Assembly: GCA_023251895.1 (NCBI GenBank)
Contig: JAHEXX010000012.1
Span: forward strand, 1-32,137
Reading direction: 5' to 3'
Length of the DNA: 32,137 bases
Source of the DNA: a bacterium
Lineage (GTDB): Bacteria; Actinomycetota; UBA4738; HRBIN12
This document shows positions 1 through 7,776 of the stretch, piece after piece; the first letter of the stretch is position 1; each line of letters begins with the position of its first letter. Below the pieces are notes generated by a model, which was not told where the DNA came from, ran no database searches, and saw nothing but the letters and a program-made list of their open reading frames with translations. Position numbers and translations under genes: made by a program.

Positions 1-189
1 GACCGGTCCGGCTCGGCAAGCCCCATCCGGAGCAAGGCCAAGCAGGGAGCGTTCGAGGGTGGCCCGCCCGAGCTCCCGGGTAGGCCGCAGGGAACCGGCG
101 AACGGTTCCCCGGCGCGGTTGCGCCGAGAGAGATGGCCGCCGGCCGCGCTTCGGCGCGGCGCACAGGATCCGGCTTACAGGCCGGCTCC
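1..189 (+). ncRNA. rnpB: RNase P RNA, 3' portion (left end cut by window)
   Basis: This is the 3' part of the catalytic RNA of ribonuclease P, which trims the 5' leaders of pre-tRNAs. Three blocks line up in order with the 3' half of bacterial type A RNase P RNA as I recall it from E. coli: CCGGAGCAAGGCCAA (27-41), CCCGGGTAGGC (75-85) and ACAGGATCCGGCTTAC (163-178). The last is the conserved 3' strand of the P4 catalytic core. A GC-rich helix with a TTCG loop lies just before it, near 140-160. The 5' half, including the other P4 strand and the P1 strand, is outside the window. The 3' end is estimated from the GGCCGGCTC block after P4 and may be off by several bases. The open frames crossing this stretch on both strands are not genes. 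Confidence 0.87.
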
Positions 190-248
190 TCCATCTCCCT
201 GCGGTCAGCCCGCGTGCCTTCGCAGATGGGCATCGAGTCTGACGCGGC

Positions 249-1214
249 TCAACGAGCCGCCGGGGCGAGGCCGGCATCGAGCGCGCGGCGGAGCTGCTTG
301 CCGGCGTGGTAGCTCGACCGGACGAGCGGGCCGGCCTCCACGTGGGCGATGCCCATGGCCTCGCCGTCGGCCTTGTGCCGGTCGAATTCCGCGGGGGGGA
401 CCCACCGGTCCACCGGCAGGTGGAACTTCGTTGGCTGTAGGTACTGGCCCATCGTGACGATGTCGCAATCCGCGTCGCGGAGGTCGCGAAGGGCCTCGGT
501 GACTTCCGACTCCGTCTCGCCCATCCCGAGGATGATGTTCGACTTCGTGATCTGCCCGGGCCGCAGGCGCTTTCCGACCCGCAGCACCTCGAGCGACCGG
601 TCGTAGCCGAACGCCGGTCGGATCCGGTCGTGCAACCGCCGCACGGTCTCGAGGTTGTGGGCGAACACGTCGGGTTCGGCTTCCATCACCGTCGCGATGT
701 CGCGTTCGCCCCCACGGAAGTCCGTCGGCAGGACTTCGACGCCGCACCCGGGAACGGCTGCCCGCACCGCGCGGACGCACGCGCCCCAGATCCGAGCTCC
801 GCCGTCCGGCAGGTCGTCCCGAGCCACGCCCGTCAGCACGACGTACCTCAAGCCCATCGCCAGCACGGCGTCGGCGATCCGCTGTGGTTCCTGCTCGTCG
901 ACCGGGTCGGGTCTCGCCGTCATGACGTCGCAGAACCCGCACCGCCGCGTGCACCTGTCCCCCAGGATCAGGAACGTCGCCTCCCGCTCCTCCCAGCACT
1001 CGCCGATGTTGGGGCACGATGCTTCCTCGCACACGGTGTGGAGCGAGAGCCCTCGCATGATGTGCTTCAGATCGGTGTAGTTCTCGCCGGCCGAGTAGCG
1101 GACCTTGAGCCAGGGCGGCTTGCGTTCAGCGGGGGTCGAGACCCCGGCGCCGTTCGTCGCGACGATCGGGAGGTGGAGGCGCCGCCTGTGAGGGTTGTGA
1201 TCCCGGACCGGCAT
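249..1214 (-). CDS. lipA: Lipoyl synthase LipA
   Basis: Radical SAM enzyme that inserts two sulfur atoms into protein-bound octanoyl groups to make lipoyl-lysine on E2 and GcvH proteins. The 321-residue length is normal. CEEASCPNIGEC supplies the auxiliary cluster ligands C62, C67 and C73, and CTRRCGFC supplies the radical SAM cluster ligands C88, C92 and C95. The C-terminal RSSYHAG motif holds the serine that also binds the auxiliary [4Fe-4S] cluster in this family. ERKPPWLK near residue 30 is typical of the N-terminus. The start is ATG at 1214 without a clear Shine-Dalgarno sequence. The gene lies 10 bases downstream of the large sensor kinase on the same strand, so the two are probably on one transcript. 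lipB, which acts one step earlier, is about 12 kb away at 13418-14125. Confidence 0.96.
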   Translation of the reverse strand: MPVRDHNPHRRRLHLPIVATNGAGVSTPAERKPPWLKVRYSAGENYTDLKHIMRGLSLHTVCEEASCPNIGECWEEREATFLILGDRCTRRCGFCDVMTARPDPVDEQEPQRIADAVLAMGLRYVVLTGVARDDLPDGGARIWGACVRAVRAAVPGCGVEVLPTDFRGGERDIATVMEAEPDVFAHNLETVRRLHDRIRPAFGYDRSLEVLRVGKRLRPGQITKSNIILGMGETESEVTEALRDLRDADCDIVTMGQYLQPTKFHLPVDRWVPPAEFDRHKADGEAMGIAHVEAGPLVRSSYHAGKQLRRALDAGLAPAAR

Positions 1215-1224
1215 CGACGCCAGT

Positions 1225-4200
1225 CTAGCCCGTGCCCGCGCGAGGGTTGCGGTTGCCTGCGACCGGGGCTCGTTCCGGGGACGCGTCCCGAACGGGCGGC
1301 TCCGCGCCTCCGGCGAGGCCGGGGAGGAACACGCGGAAGGACGAGCCGCCGCCCTCTCGGTCCTCGACCCACGCCCTGCCCCCGTGGAGGTCGGCGAACA
1401 TCTTGACCAGCGACAGGCCGATGCCGGTTCCCGGAGCGTGGGGGGAGGCCGTGGGTCCCTGCCGGAACGGCTCGAAGATGGCTTCCCGCAGGTTCTCGGG
1501 GATGCCCGGCCCGTCGTCCTCCACGGCGATCAGCACACCCGCTTGGTGGGCGGCGACCCGAACCCAGATGCGGATGTCGGGTTGGGTGTGCCGGATCGCG
1601 TTCGCCACCAGGTTCTCCACGATGCGCTCCACCTTCGGGGAGTCGGCCGGGATCACCACGGGCTGCGCCTCGACCACGACCGTGCGATGTCCCACGACGT
1701 CCAGGCTGTCCACGGTCCTGCGGACCAGCGCTCCGATATCCGTGGGCCGCTGTTGCGTCATACCGACCCCCCGGGACAGCCGATCGATGTCCAGCAGGTC
1801 CTTGAGGAGCCGGTCCAGCTTGCGCGCGTTGGAAGCAAGTCGGCCGAGCAGATCCACGCGGTCATCGTGGGGCAGCTCGTGCTGCTCCAGGGTGAGGGAC
1901 AGGCCCAGGATCGACGTGAGCGGGCTGCGCAGCTCGTGGGAGACGGCCGCCAGGAAGGTGTTCTTCATGTCGTCCAGGGCCCGGAGGCGTTCGGCCGCCT
2001 CGCGCTCACGCCGCTCGCTCTCGACAAGGGCCTGCTCCGCCAGCCTGCGCTCGGTGATGTCGAACATGACGCCCTGCCAGTACAGCGGCACCCCTCCCTC
2101 ATCGCGGATCAGCGTGGCTTCGTCGTGAACCCACACGACCCGGCCGTCGCGCCCGACCAACCGGTACTCGCAGAGGTAGGGTTCCTGCGTTTCGTCGGCG
2201 AGGTCGGAGGCGGCCGCGGCCCGTTCCCGGTCATCCGGGTGCAGCGCGCTCAGCCACATGTTGGGATCTTCCATCCATCGCTGCGATGGATACCCAAGGA
2301 GCGCCTCGATCTGGGGGCTGAAGTAGAGGGACGCGACAGGTTCGGGTTCGATCGGATCGATGTACGTCATGGCGGGTATGTGCTCGACGAGGGTTCGGAA
2401 CTTGGCCTCGGCCTCCTCGAGGCGCTCCTCGGCGAGCTTGCGGTCGGTGATGTCGTACATCAGGCCGGACAACAGGCCCGGGTGTCCCTCCGGGCCGGGA
2501 ACGACCTCGGCCTCGTCCCGGATCCACACGACCCGGCCGTCGCGAGCGATCATCCGGTACTCCGAGATGAGCTGCTGGCCGGTGTCACGGCTTCGGTCCT
2601 CCTCTTGCATCACCCGCTCGAGGTCGTCCGGATGGATCCGTTCCATCCACAGCGCCGGATCCTGGATCCACTCGTCGGGTGTGAACCCGAGGATCGACTC
2701 GGCCTGGGGGCTCACGTAGAGCCAGGGAGCGGCCTCGCCGAACACCGCCAGGTAGACGATGGCCGGGATCCGCTCGACCAGGGTCCGGTAGCGCTCCTCG
2801 GCGTCGCGAAGCTGCTCGTCGGCCTCCTTCCAGGCGGTGATGTCCATGCGCACCCCCTGCCAGTAGAGGGCCCTCCCGCCATCGTCGCGGACCAGGACCG
2901 CATGATCCCGCAGCCACACGGTCCGGCCGTCCTCGGCGAACTGGCGGTATTCGACGGTGAAGGGTTCGCCGGTGTCTTCCGTGCGAAGGTCCTCGGCTCT
3001 GACACGCTCGCGGTCGTCGGGATGCATGACCTCCCAGTACTTCTCCGCGTTCCACTCCTCGGGGGAGTAGCCGAGGATCGTCTCGACCTGTGGGCTCACG
3101 TAGGAGGGCCAGTGGCCGGAGGCCGGGCCGTGGATGTAGGTGATGGCCGGCATCTGCTCCACAAGGATCCGATACCGTGTCTCCGCCTCGGCCAGCCTGG
3201 TGACCGCGCGCTCGCGGGCCATGGTCGCCCCCAGGATGTCGGCCGCTGCCGTCAGGGCGTCGGTCTCGGCCTTCGGCCACGCTCTCGCCTCGCGGCACTC
3301 GTCGAATCCCAGGAACCCCCACCAATCACCGCCCAGGAAGATGGGGACGACGGCCACCGACACGATGTCCTCGTCTTCCAGGTCGAGGCGCTCGCCCTCC
3401 GGGAATCCCGCCACCAGGCCGGCGATCGCGTCGCCCCGGGACAGCACCTCCTCCCAGCGTGCGTAGGCGGTCCGGTAGGGGTGATCGTGGTTGTCCGGGT
3501 CGCCCAGGGTGGAGGCGATGCCTTCGGCCACCCACTCGAAGCGCTCGGTCATCGTGAGCTCGCCGGCGTCGTTCCGGCCGTTCTCGAAGACGTACACCCG
3601 AGAGACGCTGGCGGAGGAGCCCAGGTACGCGAGGACTTCGTCGATGCAATCCTTCCACGACTCGGCCTGCAGGAACCGCTCGGCGGCGAACCGGACCGCT
3701 TCGAGGATGGCATCCCGGCGCCGGAGGCTCTCCTCGGCGTCCTTGCGCTCGGTGATGTCGAGCAGCACGCCCTGCCAGAACAGGGGCTTGCCCGTCTCGT
3801 CCCCATAGAGGTTCCCCTCGTCGCGGACCCAAACCACGTGCCCGTCCCTGTGGAGCATCCGGTACTCGATCCGGAAGGGTTCTCGGGTTTCGTTCGTCCG
3901 CCGCGATTCCTCGAGCACGCGCTCCCGGTCGTCGGGATGCAGCTGGCGGGCCCACAGGCCGGCGTCGGCGATCCTCTCCTCCTGGGTGAAGCCCAGGAGC
4001 TTCTCGTACTGAGGGCTCACGTAGAGCGCGGTGCTCACCTCGTCCACGGCGTCGACATAGACGACCGCGGGGATCTGCTCCACCAGGGCTCGGTACCGGG
4101 ACTCCGCCTCCCGCAGGAGCTCCTCGGCACGCTTCTGCTCCGTGATGTCCGACAGCAGGCCCTGCCAGTAGAGGGGCCGGCCCTCGGCGTCGCGCACCAG

Positions 4201-5136
4201 GACCGATTCCTCCCGGACCCAGATCACGCGGCTGTCCCGGCGGACCATGCGGTACTCGGCGGTGAAAGGCTGGCCGGACGCGCGGGCCCCGTCACCGGCC
4301 TCCTCGACCCGATCGCGGTCATCGGGGTGGACGCACTTCCCCCACAGCCCGTCGTCGCCCACCCACTCCTCGGGCGTGTACCCCAGCAGGTCCTTCACCT
4401 GGGGAGTGATGTAGATGGGCGTGGCGTCCGAGGGGTCCTCGAGTGAAACCTGGTCGCGGTAGGTGACGGCGGGGATCTGCTCGACCAGGCTTCGGTAGGC
4501 CGCCTCGGCCTCCGCAAGCCTGTCCTCGGCCCGCCGCCGTTCGGTGATGTCGATCAGGACGCCCTGGTAGATGGGCTGGCCGCCGTGACCCGTGGCGACG
4601 GGAGCGGCCTCGTCGCGAAGCCAGATCTCGCGGCCGTCCTTGGACAACATCCGGTACTCACAGCTGAACGGCTCGGTCGACAGCTCGGCGCGGTCCCACT
4701 CCGCGAGCACACGATCCCGATCCGCCTCGTGTACCTGCCGGAGCCAGATCTGCGGGTCCCCTTGCCACTCATCGTGGGTGAACCCGAGCAGCCCCTCGAT
4801 CTGGGGGCTGATGTACGGGGCCGAGGCCTCGCCGGGGCGCACCGATGCGTCCCATGTGTAGGTGGTGGCGGGGGTCTGCTCGATCAGGGATCGGTACCGG
4901 ACCTCGGCCTCGTCCCCCCGGCGAACCTCGTCGTTCGCCTGCCGCCAGCGCAGGACCGCCAGCACGGTGACCGCGGCCGCGAACACGATGATGAACGCGA
5001 CGACCTCGTCCTCCGTGCCGGGGAGGGCGGCGTTGAGATGGTCGTGGAGCCACTGGAAGCCCCCCGTCATGGCCACGACGAGGTAGAGCGCGAGCGCGAG
5101 AAGCGAGACCGCGATCAGGTCCCGCCTTCCGCTCAC
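1225..5136 (-). CDS. Orphan multi-PAS/GAF sensor histidine kinase
   Basis: A 1303-residue membrane-anchored sensor kinase. From the N-terminus: two hydrophobic segments (about residues 5-22 and 42-60) separated by a short loop; three PAS domains starting near 77, 213 and 347; a GAF-like domain about 478-645; three more PAS domains starting near 655, 782 and 913; a HisKA domain with phospho-accepting H1067 in VSHELRSP; and a C-terminal ATPase domain (N box ENLVANAIRH, then DDGPGIP and GTGIGLSL). Each PAS unit opens with a variant of RYR.LVEQIPA.TY and closes with a variant of YWQG...DITER, so the six appear to be duplicates. I chose GTG at 5136 because AGGGA lies 7 bases upstream and the first hydrophobic helix follows at once. 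The longer open frame to 5424 gives low-complexity sequence and enters the E1 beta gene. No response regulator is adjacent. The ligand cannot be read from the sequence. Confidence 0.93.
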   Translation of the reverse strand: MSGRRDLIAVSLLALALYLVVAMTGGFQWLHDHLNAALPGTEDEVVAFIIVFAAAVTVLAVLRWRQANDEVRRGDEAEVRYRSLIEQTPATTYTWDASVRPGEASAPYISPQIEGLLGFTHDEWQGDPQIWLRQVHEADRDRVLAEWDRAELSTEPFSCEYRMLSKDGREIWLRDEAAPVATGHGGQPIYQGVLIDITERRRAEDRLAEAEAAYRSLVEQIPAVTYRDQVSLEDPSDATPIYITPQVKDLLGYTPEEWVGDDGLWGKCVHPDDRDRVEEAGDGARASGQPFTAEYRMVRRDSRVIWVREESVLVRDAEGRPLYWQGLLSDITEQKRAEELLREAESRYRALVEQIPAVVYVDAVDEVSTALYVSPQYEKLLGFTQEERIADAGLWARQLHPDDRERVLEESRRTNETREPFRIEYRMLHRDGHVVWVRDEGNLYGDETGKPLFWQGVLLDITERKDAEESLRRRDAILEAVRFAAERFLQAESWKDCIDEVLAYLGSSASVSRVYVFENGRNDAGELTMTERFEWVAEGIASTLGDPDNHDHPYRTAYARWEEVLSRGDAIAGLVAGFPEGERLDLEDEDIVSVAVVPIFLGGDWWGFLGFDECREARAWPKAETDALTAAADILGATMARERAVTRLAEAETRYRILVEQMPAITYIHGPASGHWPSYVSPQVETILGYSPEEWNAEKYWEVMHPDDRERVRAEDLRTEDTGEPFTVEYRQFAEDGRTVWLRDHAVLVRDDGGRALYWQGVRMDITAWKEADEQLRDAEERYRTLVERIPAIVYLAVFGEAAPWLYVSPQAESILGFTPDEWIQDPALWMERIHPDDLERVMQEEDRSRDTGQQLISEYRMIARDGRVVWIRDEAEVVPGPEGHPGLLSGLMYDITDRKLAEERLEEAEAKFRTLVEHIPAMTYIDPIEPEPVASLYFSPQIEALLGYPSQRWMEDPNMWLSALHPDDRERAAAASDLADETQEPYLCEYRLVGRDGRVVWVHDEATLIRDEGGVPLYWQGVMFDITERRLAEQALVESERREREAAERLRALDDMKNTFLAAVSHELRSPLTSILGLSLTLEQHELPHDDRVDLLGRLASNARKLDRLLKDLLDIDRLSRGVGMTQQRPTDIGALVRRTVDSLDVVGHRTVVVEAQPVVIPADSPKVERIVENLVANAIRHTQPDIRIWVRVAAHQAGVLIAVEDDGPGIPENLREAIFEPFRQGPTASPHAPGTGIGLSLVKMFADLHGGRAWVEDREGGGSSFRVFLPGLAGGAEPPVRDASPERAPVAGNRNPRAGTG

Positions 5137-5293
5137 GCGCTTGTCCCTGCGTTCGCCAGGGGTGCTCTTTGCGCTTGGCACAGGCAGGCGTGTCTTTCGT
5201 GCTCGGCGTCCGTTACCCGTTCGGTCCCTGTATCGGCCTAGGCCGGAGGGTCCTGAACCGTTGCCGGAGGACCTATGCGGGTGTGCCGAGGAG

Positions 5294-6283
5294 CTAGAAG
5301 CGGGCCAGATCGAGCATGCGCCGGTACAGTTGGTCCGGCTCTGGCTCCAGGTAGAAGTGCTCGAGGGAAGTGGCGAACGGCATGGCCGGGATGTCGGGCC
5401 CGCCGATCCGCACGATCGGCCCATCCAGGTCGAACATGGCCTCCTCGGCGATGGTGGCGACGATCTCGGCTCCGGCCCCGTACGTGCGGTTGTCCTCGTA
5501 GACGACCATGGCCTTGCCGGTCTTTCGGACGGAGGACAGGATCGTCTGCTTGTCCAGGGGCGAGATGGACCGAGCGTCGACGACTTCGACCGAGATGCCG
5601 TGGTCTTCCTGCAGGCGCGTTGCGGTCTCCAGGCAGGTGTGCATCATGAACCCGTACGCGACGACCGTGAGGTCTTCGCCCTCGCGCTTCACGTCGGCGA
5701 CCCCGATGGGAACGGTGTACGGCTCGTCGAGGACATCGCCCGTGATGGCGCGGTAGGTCTTCTTGTGCTCCAGGAACAGCACCGGGTCCGGGTCGCGGAT
5801 CGCGGTCCGCAGCATCCCGACCGCGTCGGATGGAGTCGAAGGGACCACAACCTTCAGGCCCGGCACATGGCCGTAGAAAGCCTCGATCGATTGGGAGTGG
5901 TACAGGGCCCCGTGGATCCCACCGCCCCACGGCGCGCGGATCACGAGCGGCACGTTGAAGTCGTTGTTCGAGCGGTACCTGATGCGCGCAGCCTCGGACA
6001 CGATCTGGTCGAAGGCCGGGTGGATGAAGTCGGCGAACTCGATCTCGGCGATCGGCAACAACCCGTGGAGGGCCATACCGATGGCGACGCCCACGATTCC
6101 CGCCTCGGCGAGCGGTGTGTCGATCACCCGTGCCGGCCCGAACTCCTCCATGAATCCCTGGGTGATGCGGAACACACCCCCCCGGACCCCCACGTCCTCG
6201 CCCAGGACCACGATCCGGTCGTCGGCGGCCATCTCCTCGTGCAGGGCGTCGTGGATGGCGGTCACGACGTTCTTCTGGGCCAT
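5294..6283 (-). CDS. bkdB: 2-oxoacid dehydrogenase E1 beta subunit (branched-chain type)
   Basis: Beta subunit of the thiamine-diphosphate-dependent E1 of a 2-oxoacid dehydrogenase complex, 329 residues, the usual length. Family landmarks include VLGEDVGVRGGVFRIT near the N-terminus, IDTPLAEAGIVGVAIGMAL, the EIEFADFIHPAFDQI segment, and EVVDARSISPLDKQTI in the C-terminal transketolase domain. The ATG at 6283 is preceded by GAGGA 5 bases upstream, inside the end of the alpha-subunit gene, and one base separates that gene's stop from this start. The alpha partner most resembles branched-chain 2-oxoacid enzymes, hence the name, but pyruvate cannot be excluded. No E2 or E3 follows, so this E1 probably uses the E2/E3 encoded at 14127-18934 or ones outside the window. 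Confidence 0.93.
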   Translation of the reverse strand: MAQKNVVTAIHDALHEEMAADDRIVVLGEDVGVRGGVFRITQGFMEEFGPARVIDTPLAEAGIVGVAIGMALHGLLPIAEIEFADFIHPAFDQIVSEAARIRYRSNNDFNVPLVIRAPWGGGIHGALYHSQSIEAFYGHVPGLKVVVPSTPSDAVGMLRTAIRDPDPVLFLEHKKTYRAITGDVLDEPYTVPIGVADVKREGEDLTVVAYGFMMHTCLETATRLQEDHGISVEVVDARSISPLDKQTILSSVRKTGKAMVVYEDNRTYGAGAEIVATIAEEAMFDLDGPIVRIGGPDIPAMPFATSLEHFYLEPEPDQLYRRMLDLARF

Positions 6284-6284
6284 C

Positions 6285-7295
6285 TCAGTCCTCTTCGAAG
6301 ACGTACCGGAGCACCGTCGCGGGGTCGGGGTCCGGAGCGGCCCAGGCGTCGGCGACGGCCCGGTCGACCTCGGCCTTCACCTCCGCTCGCAGGCTCTCGA
6401 TCCGGGCGTCGTCCATCAGCCCCAGCGTCTTCAGGTCCGCCGAGAACCGGTCCAGGGGGTCGTGATGGCGGGCTTCCTCGACCTCCTCGCGCGTGCGGTA
6501 TGTGCGGTCGTCGTCGTCCGACGTGTGGGGCTGGAACCTGTAGGTCTTGCACTCGATAAGGGTGGGACCCTCCCCGGACAGGGCCCGTTCCACGGCTCGC
6601 TTCATGGCCGCGTAGGAAGCCAGCACGTCGTTCCCGTCGACCACCACGCCGGGGAAGCCGTACCCCGCGGCCCGATCGGCCACGTTCTCGACGGCCATCT
6701 GCTTGGACTGAGGGACGGAGATCGCGTAGTGGTTGTTCTCGCAGACGAACACCACCGGCAGCTTGTGGATGCCGGCGAAGTTCAGCCCCTCGTGCCAGTC
6801 GCCCTCGCTGGTCGCGCCCTCCCCGAACCACGTGGCGACCACGGCGTCCTCGCTCCGGAACTTCACCGCGTACGCGATGCCGGCGGCGTGAGGGATCTGC
6901 GTGCCGATGGGGGAGGAGCCGGTGATGATGCCCAGGCGCCGGGAGCCCCAATGCGCCGGCATCTGCCGACCGCCGGAGGTTGGGTCGCCGGCCTTGGAGA
7001 AGATCCCCAGGAACACATCGAAGGCCGTCATGCCGGCCACCAGCACGACAGCGAGGTCGCGGTAGTAGGGGAGCCAGATGTCTTGTCCCCGGCGCATCGC
7101 CCAGGCCGTGCCGACCTGGCAGGCCTCGTGGCAGGACACCGGGATCACGAAGGGAGCCTTGCCCTGGCGGTTCTGGCGGATCGCCGCTTCGTCGATCAGG
7201 CGGGCCAGGACCATGAACCGGTGCATCGAGAGGAGGTCCTCGCCGGAGAGGCCGAGCGTGTCGATCTCGGACTGCCGAGTTGCTTCCACGGCCAT
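6285..7295 (-). CDS. bkdA: 2-oxoacid dehydrogenase E1 alpha subunit (branched-chain type)
   Basis: Alpha subunit of the thiamine-diphosphate E1 component, which decarboxylates the 2-oxoacid and transfers the acyl group to lipoyl-E2. PYYRDLAVVL, GRQMPAHWGS and ASPIGTQIP-like motifs (here SSPIGTQIPHAAG) are typical of branched-chain enzymes such as that of Thermus. The cofactor motif runs from GEGATSEGDWHEGLNF to ENNHYAISV, with GEG in place of the usual GDG. PHTSDDDDRTYR is the phosphorylation-loop region of the family. I prefer ATG at 7295, which gives 336 residues. An in-frame ATG at 7394 would add a low-complexity leader and run up to the CsoR operator of the divergent copper operon. No strong Shine-Dalgarno is seen for either start. 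Its stop and the beta-subunit start are one base apart. Confidence 0.92.
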   Translation of the reverse strand: MAVEATRQSEIDTLGLSGEDLLSMHRFMVLARLIDEAAIRQNRQGKAPFVIPVSCHEACQVGTAWAMRRGQDIWLPYYRDLAVVLVAGMTAFDVFLGIFSKAGDPTSGGRQMPAHWGSRRLGIITGSSPIGTQIPHAAGIAYAVKFRSEDAVVATWFGEGATSEGDWHEGLNFAGIHKLPVVFVCENNHYAISVPQSKQMAVENVADRAAGYGFPGVVVDGNDVLASYAAMKRAVERALSGEGPTLIECKTYRFQPHTSDDDDRTYRTREEVEEARHHDPLDRFSADLKTLGLMDDARIESLRAEVKAEVDRAVADAWAAPDPDPATVLRYVFEED

Positions 7296-7384
7296 CTTCG
7301 GCGCCGAGTCTAGCACCCCGTTTTGCTTGGATCGGCTCGCTGAACCCCCGCCCGCGGGGCAGTCACACGCCGCGTCCGGGGTTG

Positions 7385-7414
7385 TTGTCGACATATACCC
7401 CCCCAGGGTATCCT
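7385..7414 (+). promoter_or_regulatory. csoR promoter with CsoR-type copper operator
   Basis: A 17-base inverted repeat, ATACCCCCCCAGGGTAT (7395-7411), has the TACCC...GGGTA form of known CsoR binding sites. It lies inside a plausible sigma-70-type promoter: TTGTCG at 7385-7390, an 18-base spacer, and TATCCT at 7409-7414. A repressor bound there would cover the spacer and the -10 box. This fits autoregulation of csoR-copA by Cu(I). The promoter boxes are inferred; the dyad is seen directly. Confidence 0.8.
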
Positions 7415-7447
7415 TGCGCCGTGAGAAGCGAGACGGAGGTGGGTCCC

Positions 7448-7723
7448 ATGTACGGGTACGCCGCTAGGAAGAAGGGCCTGCAGGACCGGCTGCGCCGGAT
7501 CGAGGGCCAGGTTCGAGGGCTCCAGCGGATGGTGGGCGAGGACAAGTATTGCATCGACATCCTGACCCAGCTCAACTCGGTGCAGGCGGCCCTGAAGGCC
7601 GTCGGCATGATCCTGCTCGACGAGCACGTGCGTCACTGCGTGAAGGAGAGCATCGAACAGGGCACCGGCGACGAGAAGGTGGAGGAGCTCATGGCCGCGG
7701 TGGCCCGCCTGGCGGGGCGCTGA
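7448..7723 (+). CDS. csoR: Copper-sensing transcriptional repressor CsoR
   Basis: Small all-helical repressor of the CsoR/RcnR family, 91 residues, that releases DNA on binding Cu(I). The ligand triad is complete: C35 in KYCIDIL, then H60 and C64 in EHVRHCV, the same spacing as M. tuberculosis CsoR (C36, H61, C65). The N-terminal [16 protein letters not shown] segment is the typical family signature. GGAGG lies 8 bases before ATG 7448. A GTG at 7421 is in frame but lies about where transcription should begin, so it is less likely. The next gene is copA, 53 bases downstream, and a matching operator lies upstream at 7395-7411. Cu(I) is therefore well supported over other CsoR-family ligands such as formaldehyde, Ni or persulfide. 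Confidence 0.96.
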   Translation: MYGYAARKKGLQDRLRRIEGQVRGLQRMVGEDKYCIDILTQLNSVQAALKAVGMILLDEHVRHCVKESIEQGTGDEKVEELMAAVARLAGR

Positions 7724-7776
7724 GGAAGGGATGCGGGACCGTTGGAACGCGTGAGCAGGTGCAGGAGGAACGAGCG

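Noticed and set aside
244-260. Hairpin GCGGCTC-AAC-GAGCCGC at the lipA stop codon, a possible terminator between rnpB and lipA.
   Set aside because: The stem is short, overlaps the coding end of lipA and has no T tract in either direction. The evidence is too weak for a feature.
1384-4446. A 1020-codon open frame on the + strand opposite the large kinase.
   Set aside because: It is the antisense shadow of a GC-rich repetitive coding sequence. It has no ribosome-binding site, no recognisable domain, and its repeats mirror the PAS units of the real gene.
5234-5273. Palindrome CGGCCTAGGCCG and a GGTCCT/AGGACC stem upstream of the large kinase.
   Set aside because: They could be an operator or terminator, but short GC-rich palindromes are expected by chance here. 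The loop is long, there is no T tract, and no promoter can be placed with confidence.
5137-5424. N-terminal extension of the large kinase to an ATG at 5424.
   Set aside because: The added residues are Ser/Arg/Pro-rich and overlap the E1 beta gene. GTG 5136 has a good ribosome-binding site directly before the first membrane helix.
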